Shown here: positions 1 to 11,200 of the stretch, in pieces
How the letters are laid out: every line of letters starts with the position of its first letter
How positions within the stretch are numbered: the stretch's first letter is position 1
Assembly: GCA_010279815.1 (NCBI GenBank)
Contig: QEOQ01000180.1
Coordinates: 2,019,214 to 2,083,213, forward strand
Direction of reading: 5' to 3'
Origin: Brachionus plicatilis
Lineage: Eukaryota > Rotifera > Eurotatoria > Ploima > Brachionidae
DNA: 64,000 bases
Translations under genes and position numbers: made by a program
Notes under the pieces: generated by a model
What the model was told of the DNA's origin: nothing
What the model saw: only the letters and a program-made list of their open reading frames with translations
Databases searched by the model: none

Positions 1-300
1 TATCAGACTTGCGCAAAATTTAGAAAAAAAAGTAATTTTATAGTCAAGTCATTTGATCTGACTTGAAATTTTTTTTTAAAAAAAAGTCTTTTGACTTGAC
101 TTGAAATTTTATTTTTTTAGTTAAAAAAGTCTTTTTTTTACTTCAAATATTTTTTCTGAAAAAAGTAATTTCAAAGACTCTGAAATAAAAATGGCCGCCT
201 TAAAAACTAGATGGAACGACAAAAGAGTTATTTTTAAAAAATAAGTTTTTGATAGACTTCTAATACTTAGCTATGTAGTGTTGCACCCACAAGAGCAAAC

Positions 301-760
301 TCTGACTCCAGACCGAAGAACAAAGCATTGCGCCGAATGCCGTACCCGACTAGATCCATCGAGGACCTAATATACAGTGTAAATAGAGCAGTAAAATTCT
401 CCAAGCTAGACATTCGGAAAGCCTTCCATCAACCCATGCTGAAGGATGAATCACGCTTTCTCACGACCATCACGACTTATTACGCATTGTTCCGCTACAA
501 AAGGCTCCACATGGGCATCTCAAGTGCTTCCGAAGAATTTACTGAATGCATCCGCAAAATCTTCGATGGTATTCCGGGACAACTGAACAAGACCATTTTG
601 GTAAATGGCAAAACAGACCAGCAGTTTGACAAGTAACTCATGCCAGTTCTCGAAAGACTCCAAAAACATGGTATCACGCTGAACGCCGATAAGCGTGAGC
701 TCACATTCTTCGGACTCAAAAAATCACCGAACACTATAAATAGGATAAAATGCTAAAAAT
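301..760 (+). mobile_element. Decayed Ty3/gypsy reverse transcriptase fragment
   Basis: The plus strand encodes an RT finger/palm fragment (SIEDLIYSVN, KAFHQ, LYRYKRLHMGIS-like block) aligning closely with residues about 250-350 of the intact gypsy Pol at 52081-55599. The catalytic region is degraded: where the intact element has TDDILVYG this copy reads KTILVNG, and a stop follows shortly after. A downstream piece with FFGL continues the homology to about 725. No LTR, RNase H or integrase is seen. It is a dead remnant of the same clade as the GC-rich element, drifted toward host base composition. Confidence 0.85.
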
Positions 761-929
761 AAAACTAAATTCAACTAAGCTATTTACAATTCTATTTTCT
801 ATATACATCTTTATATTTCTTCATATATACATATATTTACTTTGGCCACAGAGCGGCCGTTTTTATTTAATAATTTAGATTAATAAAACTGTTTAAACAA
901 ATTGGTTATATTGTTTTAATTCAAACATA

Positions 930-985
930 ACAAGGTCGAGGGTTCGATCTCTTCTGGGGTGGTCTTTTTTTGTCAAACCAAAGAA
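930..985 (+). other. tRNA T-arm-like (B-box) sequence followed by a T run
   Basis: GGTTCGATCTC resembles the RNA polymerase III B-box / tRNA T-loop and is followed within about 25 bases by seven T residues, a pol III-type terminator. No convincing D-arm, anticodon arm or paired acceptor stem is visible upstream, so this is at most a tRNA pseudogene or SINE fragment. Confidence 0.22.
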
Positions 986-1116
986 ATATGAAATAAGATT
1001 AATTCAGACATGTGGAAATAAATTTTTTAAATTTATAATTTTCAAATCAGATTGGTTAAAATTTTAAATCTTTTAATGCATAATAAATATTAAAAAATCA
1101 AAATAATTTCGAATAA

Positions 1117-3718
1117 TCAAAGATTAATTTGTTGAAATAGCTTGATAAAGTTTTGGTAAGGAACTTTATTTTGATTGATAACCGGACAAACATTTTGATC
1201 CAACATTTGAATTAAGTGCGATAAATAATTAGCTTTTGAATAATTCTTGATTCGAATTCTTAATTTATTTCCACTTTCGCAATAGTTAACCAAGACAAAA
1301 TATGTTCCACAGATAATCAGTGTGACAAAAAATAAAAATGATAAGGTTGATAAAAATGTTTGACACCCTCCTTAAAATTTCAAAATAATCTCTTATTTAC
1401 TATTTTTTTATACTTTCTTACCTGATTTTATATGTTTATTTGGAGAATTCAAACATGATGAAGTATTTAAGTTTTCATTAAATCCTTCATGTTCCAAATT
1501 TTCTTCGCTTGTTTGCTTTTGTTGAAGTTTTTTTTGCTCTCGTTCACGTTTTTTCTGTAATTTTATCTCTTTTTCTTTGGCTAACTCTTCAGCTTGTTGC
1601 TTGGCTTCCTTCTCTAAAAAGAATGATGTAAAAAAATATGGCCTATGCTAATTGATTAACTAAAATAAGAAATTTTTCACCAATTTTACTAGTTGAACAT
1701 AAAAATGACCAAATTTTCATTAAATTGCTTAATCAATTTAAAAATGTGAATTTTAAAAATCAAGTTTGATGCTAGTTTTTCCAATTTTCAATTAAATTTT
1801 AAAAGAATTAATTTTTTATTTAACTTTTTTAAATATTTTTGTTTTTCCTTTGATCACTATGTGAGCCGAATTGCAATAATACGAATTATTGAGATCTGAA
1901 TTAGAAACCAGACTACATAACTCACATTTTTCATCAAAATTCATACCATAATATTCTAAATTATCAAAATATTTTTCTAATTTGAAAAAAAAATTCTAAT
2001 TGTAGCACCTAAGCAGCATTCTTTGGCTCAAAAATATTGCACAAAATCGAATAATGCGTCTATCTGTTGATTTTTAGCTTTTTTAAGTAGAGTTATGTTT
2101 AATTTATAATTTTTACGATTTAGAAATATTAATAAGAATAATATCAGTCTTGCAAGTTTAGGAAATAAATTTTTTTTAGTAATTTTAGTTAATGTTTCAG
2201 TAATTTTAGATGAAAAATAATAAATCGCCAAAAATATATTGAAGTGTCATAATCAAAGGTAAAAAGTTAAAAATTTTGGTTTGTTTTTAATACATTTTAA
2301 TATTATGATGTTACTTTCCCTTTCAAAGCTTCAAACTTTATGTTTCAGTATTTTATTTACTCTAAGAAAAGTTCTACTGCATACATATGTTAAAATTAAA
2401 TTGTATTATGGGAAATTTTGACTTGAAAACTTGAAAAACCATTTTCAAGTCAAATGACTTTTTCACAACTCTTTACAAGTATTAGAAATTCTTGCAAAGA
2501 AAATCGTGCATCTAAAACCAGAAATTGACTTTTATTATATTTTTAGATAATTATAAAATATAAAACCAAATTTAAAAATCTACCATTTTTTAATCAAACC
2601 AAGTTTATTGGAGTAATTTAAAAAAAAATGAAATTAATAAAATATCTTTTTAATATTTTGAAATTAAAAGCAGAAAAAAGAAGAAAAAAAATTAAAAATT
2701 AAACTATAAACAGATAATTACTAGTCAATTTTTAACTTAAATTTGAGCAAACAAAACTAAAAATTAGCATTTGTGACTTTCTAGCCACATCATATATTAG
2801 AAACTAATATTTTTAAAACAAAAAAGAAATTATAAATTATTAAAATCAATGATTTTTTATCATTTTTGACTTAACTGAAAATGGAAAACCAAATTCAAGA
2901 CAATAGGTTTGATTAATTAAAAATGCGAATCCTAAATATTTTTTTAAAATTTAATTTTGACATTGGGTTTAATGATATAAATCTACTTTAATTATATGCT
3001 CATGAAATTACAAACATAAATATTTGATATCGATGTTAGTTTTTGCATGTTAAAAATTTAACTTTTGGTCATAGATACAAAGCGTACGATAATTATCTAT
3101 TAATTTTTAATAAATTACCTTTTTTTCTACGGATTTCAATTTGACGTTTTCTTTCCTCTTCAGCAGCTACTTGTTTCATATATCTCACAACATTGATGGC
3201 GCATTTTTTGCACTGGGTTTCATCATTGCATTCGCCAGCTGCTTTTTTTAATTCTGAATCCAACGGATTATCCTTTAAATCAAGCCACTGCAGACTTTTA
3301 AGCTCACTAAAGCTCTCAGGTAAGCTTTTAAGTTGATTTCCCAGTAAATCTAAACATTTCAAATTGACCAAAGAACCAATATTTTCAGGCAATGACTGCA
3401 GATGGTTTTTGCTCAAATCTATTTCTTTTATATGTTGTAATTTTGAAATATCTGACTAAAATAAATTTAAATTTATTTAAATATTGATACTAAAAAAACT
3501 TAAAATTACTGGTAAATTAGATAAATTATTAAATGACAAATTTAGCCTTTTTATCTTTGGAAATTCAAGCTTTAAAAAAAATAAAAAATTTATTCTAGAA
3601 AATTTTAAGCAAAAGTTACAATTTCTTTGATGGGAATTTTTTCAAGATTGCACAAACTCAAATCCAAATAATCTTCAGTAATCTTTTCTTTTAGATTAAT
3701 TTTTTTGTGAACAACCAT
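1117..3718 (-). CDS. LRRC59: Leucine-rich repeat-containing protein 59
   Basis: Five exons (3718-3620, 3569-3510, 3455-3119, 1613-1422, 1370-1117) join in phase to a 313-residue protein; human LRRC59 is about 307. About five leucine-rich repeats occupy residues 15-130 (LDLSLCNLEKIP, LNLSFNNLSNLP, EIDLSKNHLQSLP, CLDLLGNQLKSLP, WLDLKDNPLD), followed by the family-specific cysteine cluster CNDETQCKKC, a charged Lys/Glu/Gln coiled coil and one membrane helix (FLSTLSFLFFVTLIICGTYF) with a short C-terminal tail. In vertebrates it is a tail-anchored ER/nuclear-envelope protein that binds ribosomes and helps import of FGF1 and other cargo. Three introns are short; intron 3 is about 1.5 kb. It is divergently paired with NFXL1. 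Identification rests on the whole domain order and is secure; exact splice ends are inferred. Confidence 0.92.
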
Positions 3719-3917
3719 TTTTTGAACTTTTTGAAGCAGTAAAAATAAAAAAAATTCAAAATTTTCTAACCATAAATGTAGACGTGTCTTGCCCTATCTA
3801 AATAATATTCTTGAAATTAACTTTTTTTTAATTTAAACTTAACATTAAATGTAATTTATTCATTTTAAATTAGAATATTTGAAATTTTTACAAAAAATAA
3901 AAAACTTTAAATCAAAA
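3719..3917. promoter_or_regulatory. Shared divergent promoter region of LRRC59 and NFXL1
   Basis: Only 199 bp separate the two start codons, which point away from each other. The spacer is AT-rich with no obvious TATA or other box that I can assign. It must hold the 5' UTRs and promoters of both genes unless far upstream non-coding exons exist. Confidence 0.5.
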
Positions 3918-6900
3918 ATGGTAACTTATGATTCAAATGATCAGGACACATCCTTGAATATAATTCTAAATAAGTTTAAAGAATTAAACGGTAAAATAAA
4001 ATTAAAATGTATCTAATTAGTCTAAAAAGATTGTTGTAGATTCACAAGATTTAGGAAATACTGAACAATATTTAATAGATGCATTTAATCCTGACAGTAA
4101 TATTTGCCTTATTTGCATTGAACAAGTTGAAAACAAGCAACCAGTAAATCTTGATTTTAAATCGTTTTAAAATTTAAAAAAAATAAATTTTTTTTAGATT
4201 TGGAGTTGTGATGGATGCTTTGCTCAATATCATATTGTTTGCATCCAAAATTGGATTCGAGATGGCTCTTATCAAACAATTAAACAAAATTTAAACTCAG
4301 ATTCAATTCTTCAAAAAGAAATACCATGGAATTGGTGACTAAAATTTTATTTATCTAATAATCTAATAACAAACTAATTAATTTTCTTAGTCCAAAATGT
4401 CGTAAAGAATACAGTAAGGAGAGCTATCCATCAATTTATCATTGCTATTGTAAAAAAGTCAAAAATCCTGATTTTGATCCATGGGGCGTACCTCATTCAT
4501 GTAATATGCGCTGTGATAAACCAAAGCAATGTGGTCATCCTTGTCTAATGTTGTGCCATCCTGGTACACTCTCTTAAATAAAAATTTTATAAATTTGATG
4601 ATTAGTATCATTAAAGGACCATGTCCTCCCTGTCCCAAAATGGTAAAAAATACATGCCATTGTTCTAAATCAAGTCCTGTAACGAGAAGATGCTGCAACA
4701 AATTTTGGCAATGTGATAAGAAATGCAACAAATTATTGACATGCAAACAGCATTTATGTGAAGCAATATGTCATCCCGGAGATTGTGGCCAATGTAACAA
4801 GACAAGTCTACAGTTTTGTAAGTGCAAAAAAAAAAGAAAAGAAACTTCTTGTACTCAAACAATTTGGGAATGCGGGCAGGTATATAAGAGGGATACATGT
4901 TAGTTTTAGTTTTTTTAAAATTTTGATTAAAGAAATGTCTCAAACCATACACTTGTGGTTACCACAAATGTGAATTTAGTTGTCATCCTGGTGAATGTGG
5001 AGAATGTCCAAGGAGTTTAATAAGAACATGTCCATGTGGAAAATCTAGTAATTTTTAGTGTCACTTAAATTGTTAACATAGAATTTAATAGAGAAAAGCT
5101 TCTAAAAAGCCTTGCAACATAGACATACCAACATGCGGAGACACTTGTGATAAAAATCTTTCTTGTAATGTTCACAAGTGTGCGAATAGATGTCATTATG
5201 GTCCTTGTGAGCAAGTAAATTATAGTGACATTTAATGAACCAGAAAGATGTTAAATTTTTTAAGTGTCGACAACTCGTTACCAAAAAATGTCGATGTGGC
5301 TCAAAAGAAAAACTGCTACCATGTCACATGGAATTTACTTGTGAACTTAAATGCAGTAGATTGAAAAATTGCGGAAAACATAAGTGCAATAAAAAAGTGA
5401 ATAGAATTTTAATTCAAATATAATCAAATAATTATTTGTTGCTGAAGTGCTGTGATGGTAATTGTTCATCATGCGAACAAATTTGCAATAAAATGCTATC
5501 GTGTAAAAATCACAAGTGCCAGAGGTAATATTCAACAGTATTTAAATTTAGTTTAAATGCTTATTTTTAAGTCTGTGTCATTCAGGAAATTGTTACCCAG
5601 TAATTTTTATAGTCTTTATTAAATGAAATTATCAATTTAAGCAAATATTCTAGTGTCCTATAATGGAAGAAATATATTGTCCATGTGGTAAAAGCAAAAT
5701 CAAAGTTCCTTGTATGAAAAGAAAAACAAATTTAAAAGTTCCTTGTAGACAATTGTGCAAGTATAATTAATTTTTTTTTTTAACACTAGAAGCACCAAGG
5801 TATTGTGTAATTCAAAAAACAAATTGAACAAAAATTCTTCATTTTATGATAAATTAAAATTAAAGTTTACAAATAATATAAAAAAATACTGTAAAATAGT
5901 GCAACTTACTTTGTTGCACCTTTATACAAAATTTTTTTTCTGATATATAAAACGAATAAAAATAAAACATCAATAAGATTTAAATTGATTATTGATTTAC
6001 AGTGGTGTTCCGGATTTAGTAATTTACGTAAAATGATTTACGTAAAAAATTGTAAATTTACGTAAATTTACAAAAGTAAAAAAACGTAAATTTACAAAAG
6101 TAAAAAAACGTAAATTTATCAGATTTTATTTAAATCGAAATGAAATTGAACGCCAAAAGTGCAATATCATTTCATTCCAAGTGCCAAATTATTTCAATTT
6201 TTTGGAAATTTTTTTTTTACATAAATTTACGTAAAATGTTCGAAATTTCCCTAATTTTACGTAAAATTTGGTAAATTTACTATTTTTTATCTAAATTATT
6301 GTAAATTACTAAATCCGGAACACCACTGTAATTTAACAAGAAAATAAAATAAAGATTTTATTTTAAAGTAAAAAAGATGCAAAAAAATATATTGCACTTT
6401 GTGCTTGTATTTTTCTAAATACAAGCACAAAGAGCAAAGTCTAAATATTCTTTATAAAGTTTAATTTTAATGTATCAAATAATGACCAATTTTTGTTCAA
6501 TTTGTATTTGAAATTCACACCACCAAGCACCAACGAGTCAAAATGACTCTTATTCGATTTTTGGACGCTAAAATCCAAGTCAATTTTTTTTATTTGAGCA
6601 TAATTTTTTTTTCAGCATAAAAAATAAGAATAACTTTCTAAATTAACTAAATACAAATAAAAAAAAATTTTGTTTATGTGGTAATTATAAAGCGACAAAT
6701 TTCTGCTCAAAATGTTAAAAAGCAGTGTGTGGATATTGTACAAAAGAAACAGAGAGTATTTCTAAAAAGTTTGATTGGCCATGGATATTTTATCAAACCT
6801 AAGAAAAGACTAAAATTTAATAATTTACTATTTTTATTCAATTAATTTTTATTCATCTTTATTTTTCATAACGAGTCAAAATGACTCGTTTTGGTGCTTC

Positions 6901-8284
6901 TAGTAGTTTGAAATTTTGATGCTTATAGTGTTAATGATAAATAAATATCACTAAGACAACCTGCAAAATGTCATCATGAAAAAATTCAAAATCACAAATG
7001 TCATTACGGCGATTGCCCTCCTTGTCAATTGACTTGTGGAAAAAAACATCCATGCAACCATATATGTCAAAATGTGTGCCATACGGCAGTTCTAACTGAA
7101 ATAGTCGAAAACGTAATTTTTGAAAAAAAAAACAATTTAAAAACAGAATAACTTAAAAATAAATAGAAAGACCGTGAGGGGCCTTGGATACCATTGAAAA
7201 TACGAAAAGAAATTCTAAATATTGAATGCAAGCCATGCGTTTATCCAGTCCCAGTTGAGTGCTTTGGTGCGCATGAGGTATTTATTTAATGAAATCCAAT
7301 TTTATTAAATTTATAATTTTAAAAATTTTTAACAAGATAAGTGATTTGCCTTGTCATAGCGCTAAACCTTTTAATTGTGGTAGAAAATGTGGCAGAATGC
7401 TAAGTTGCACGCGCCACAAATGCGAATATGAATGTCATCTCATTTTAGAAAAAGACAAAGCAAACAAAAAAGAGGTTTATTAGCATTTACAATTAAATAT
7501 AAAATTTAATAATTAATTAAACTTAACTCTTTTACTTGAACATCCTGCTAAATAAACATGATTTTAGTGCCCTCTTGAAAGTTCATTTAAACGAGTTTTA
7601 CTGTTTCTTTTTTAATTATTTAAATTCAATTTAATTTAAAGGCTTCAAGTACTTGTGAAGAATGTTCGAAAAACTGTGAATTAGTGCGCCCAAAAGGTTG
7701 CACTCATGAATGTTCCCTAGGAGCGTGTCATTCTGGTGAATGCCCCAATTGTAAACATCTTTTAAAAATGAAATGCCACTGCAAAGGAAATTTCATTTAT
7801 GTCGAATGTCATAAATGGAATAATTCATGTCAAAAAGAGCGAATAAATTTGGCCTCGTGTAGAGTACCATGTAGTAATTTGGTAATTTTTTTAGTAAGAA
7901 AAAATTTTTTGAATAATTTTTTCTTGGTAATAGCTAAAATGCGGCCATAATTGTTCATTTGTATGCCATTTTGGTAAATGTTCGGAAGAAGATAATTGTT
8001 TGGAAAAAGTTGTGATTAAGTGCAAATGTAAAAGCATTAAGAAAAATTTCGCTTGCAATAAAATCAAAACTGATTCTTCAATAATTGTGACTGAAAAAGG
8101 CTTTGTCTTAAGATGTGGTGACAAATGCAAATCGAAAATCGCCCAAAAAACAGAATCTAATGATACCCAAAAAGTTGAGCAAAAAAAACCCGACTCTCAA
8201 TTTAATTACCTAAAATGTTTGATACCATTTTTAATTTTATCAATTGCTATAATTTTGGGATATTTTTTAGTTATTAAAATATAA
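3918..8284 (+). CDS. NFXL1: NFX1-type zinc finger protein NFXL1
   Basis: Sixteen exons (3918-3990, 4040-4143, 4198-4334, 4391-4563, 4617-4879, 4933-5047, 5099-5214, 5265-5396, 5448-5524, 5572-5599, 5654-5760, 6956-7112, 7167-7277, 7337-7474, 7642-7881, 7934-8284) sum to 2322 bases, giving 773 residues with no frame break; human NFXL1 is 911. An N-terminal RING/PHD-like Cys-rich domain ([26 protein letters not shown]) precedes a long array of NF-X1 fingers of the type [19 protein letters not shown]-terminal membrane helix ([20 protein letters not shown]) matches the family's tail anchor. Homologues are membrane-associated zinc-finger proteins of poorly known, probably ubiquitin- or RNA-related, function. 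Introns are about 50 bp except intron 11 (5761-6955), which hosts nested transposons, and intron 14 (167 bp). Confidence 0.93.
5784..6930. mobile_element. piggyBac-like element in NFXL1 intron 11
   Basis: The 1147-bp insert is bounded by TTAA on both sides (5780-5783 and 6931-6934), the piggyBac target site. The ends are imperfect inverted repeats: CACTAGAAGCACC on the left, and the right end complements to CACTATAAGCATC; an internal copy GGTGCTTCTAGT lies just inside the right end. Near 6665-6760 a reading frame with one stop shows Cys pairs in a piggyBac C-terminal zinc-finger pattern (CLCG..., FCSKC, VCGYC). The transposase core is missing, so the copy is non-autonomous. It is confined to the intron, so splicing can remove it. 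Confidence 0.8.
6000..6328. mobile_element. Tc1/mariner-type MITE nested in the piggyBac-like element
   Basis: A 329-bp segment has near-perfect terminal inverted repeats of about 27 bases starting CAGTGGTGTTCCGGATTTAG, and is flanked by TA at 5998-5999 and 6329-6330, the mariner target duplication. The interior has several GTAAATTTACG-like motifs and no coding capacity. It sits inside the piggyBac-like element, so it inserted later. Confidence 0.9.
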
Positions 8285-11200
8285 AAACATTATTTTATTA
8301 AATATTTGTTTAATTTTGATTAAACGTAATATATAATTTTTCTTAATTTTGCAAAGAAACGATATTATTTTAAAAAAATATATAATATTTAATTTATCAC
8401 AAAATTGGAATTTTGATTATTTTCATCGTTTTAAAATCATTGGCGTATTTCCTGGTTTAGTCATGCATGTGTAAAATTGAAACTTTGATTAAAAATTACA
8501 TACACAGGAAAATTGTAAATTCTTTTAATGAAAATTTTACAATTTTTCGTTAAAAGAATTTATTGCAATAAATTATTGATTCGAATAAAAAAAAAGTTTT
8601 CTTAAGAAATCAAGAAAATTATTCTTAAAACAATATTTTATTCTTTTCTTAATTGCCTTTTAATTAATTTAAGTAACTTTTCATTTCGTATATGAGACTT
8701 AAAAAAATAAATAATAACAATAATAATAATAAATAACTAAATAGCAATCTAAATAATAAAAAGAAGAAAGCTCTTAAAACACTTAGTTCTGATATTTTTA
8801 AACATTTTTACTTTTTAGTTAAATATTAAGAGTCTACGATCCAAAGCTAAGTTATTATTTAAAATAATCATTTCTAAAATATTTTTTAAGTTTTTTCACC
8901 AAAACAGATTTTTTGTTTTATAAGCTAAATGATCCTGGCTTTTATTTTTCTAGTCATTGAATTATACTATTTTTGAAAATAATTTTTTAGTTAATTTTTT
9001 TATTCTAAATAAGAATTTTTATCTAATAACTTGAAGCTTTAAATTAATTTTTTTCAAAATAAAAAATTTTTTTTTCCATTTCTTTTCATTAATTTTTAAT
9101 CACCTGATTAAAAATTTAAAAAAAAAGACTCATAATTGAATCTGATTACATAATTTTAATGTATTAATTTATATATCTGGAATAATATGTATTTTTTGTT
9201 TATTATTCAAAAAATTTTTCTCAATTATTTTATCAATAAGCCTAACTAATAAATCTTTTTTAAAAAAAAATTTTGAAACTTTGGCCAAAAAGATTTCTAA
9301 GCATTATTTTTAGATATTTCCTAAAAATATCAAATTATCTCTGTTTAATCAGTGAACAATATCTCGATAATAAATCAAATTTTAGCTTTTTATTTTAGGA
9401 AGATCATAAGATTTGAATTTTCATTTTCTTTTCAATTTTAATCTACTTAAAAGATAAAATTATAAAGTTGCATTTAAAAGGAATTTTTTTTAATTTGCTT
9501 TTGCCTTTTTAACTTGGTCTTACTCTACTTCTAATGTGTGGTTCCATTTAAATCATAAAAATAAACTGTTTTTCTTCTTCATCGCCGATTCTCATATTAA
9601 TTTCTTTTGTTTTACCCCTTATTTTTTAAAACTGTTAAAGGAAAGAATTAAAACTTTAACTTAACCTTTTTATAAAATGTATTTTGAATTTCTTTTATTT
9701 TTTTGAAATTTATTTCTGAAGTAAGTTGAGACAAGCAAATAAAATTTCCGAAAATTTACTCTTTTAAAAATTGATAAAGATTTCATTTCAGATTCGAACT
9801 CCGTTAAGATAAAAAAAAGCTTTAAAATATCTCTGCAGTACGGGATGCATATTTAAACACCCTTCATTAAAATATGGGGTATCGATTTCGACTGGGTAAT
9901 AATTGCGGTGTAGCTGATCAACTCGATGTAGTTACCTTGAGTCAGATCGGAGCAGTTGCTCAAAAAGGTCCTTGAAAAGGAGATGAGCAGCCTTTTATCC
10001 GATAAGGTAGAATACGGACAAATTATTTTATTTTAATCATTAAAGATTTGATTGCAATGTTTTGACATTAAGATAGTACTTAAAATACTAAAATCTTTAT
10101 TTTTAACTTGAGTTCTTGTAATTATTTCTAGATTAAAAGATTATTTTCTTTAATATTTGATCAGTATTAGCAAAAGTATTTCTCAGTAGATTTTTTTTAT
10201 TTTTCTTTTATAAATTGTACAGTTTTTATATTGTGAATAAAAGGGTTGAACAATTTAATAATTGATAAATATATGATTGACATCATGTTGAAGGTTTTGT
10301 TTTTTATTTTTTTTGCTCTTTTAATGTAATATGGTATAACACACATCGTTCCATCAACTTTCAAAGATGCTAAACCTTAGTGAAGTAAGGAATAATTAAA
10401 TTTCAATATATTCAATTTCGAAGCACATATGATCTGCAAATTGATATGAGACCTTAAGGGGACGTAAGGTAGGACGACCAGCAGTAAAATGGAGATTAAA
10501 AATCACGAAAGAGCTCATCAATATGGGAAAGATATGGGGAGAAGCAAGAGTAGAGACAAAAGATAGACTTGAGTGGAAATCAAAAGTAATGAACCAATGC
10601 TCCACAAGGAGTGAAAAAGGAAAAACTATTAATCTTGCACCATGTTGCATTGACAGGCTAAATTTTTAAGTTAGAGAGAAAAAATTATTAGATTTTTGGC
10701 AAATTGAAGTTTAGATTATCATGATCATGCTCAAAAATTAAAGTTAAAAAAAGATTTATTGGATATTTTTGCTCTTAAATTTTACTGCAGAAGTAAATTT
10801 TCAAAGTAATAATACAGTGTTAAATTTAATCTTTATATCTCCAAACTCTGCAAAAAATTTATGCATTCAGACTTATGCACAATACCACGGTATGGTATAG
10901 CATGGTTTAACACATAAAAATTTATCTCTGCACTTAATTTTTTTTTTTTTAAATTCTTAAAAACCATTTTTTAGTTATAATTTTTAAGCATAAACTTCAA
11001 TTTGCCGATTTTTTGTGATTTTTATTTGTTCCTTTGTACAAAATTTCACAATAATTTTTTAGAATATATTATTTGATTAATTTTTAGTATTTATTTTTTT
11101 AAAAATCATCAAAATCGTTAGATTGATTAAGTTTTAAAATTTTAAATGACCGCTTTGATCTTAAAATTTGATCTGTATATTCATTTAGGATTTGAAAAGA

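Noticed and set aside
2028..2231. 67-codon minus-strand open frame inside LRRC59
   Set aside because: It lies in the 1.5-kb intron, is AT-rich low complexity, and no transposon or domain signature is present.
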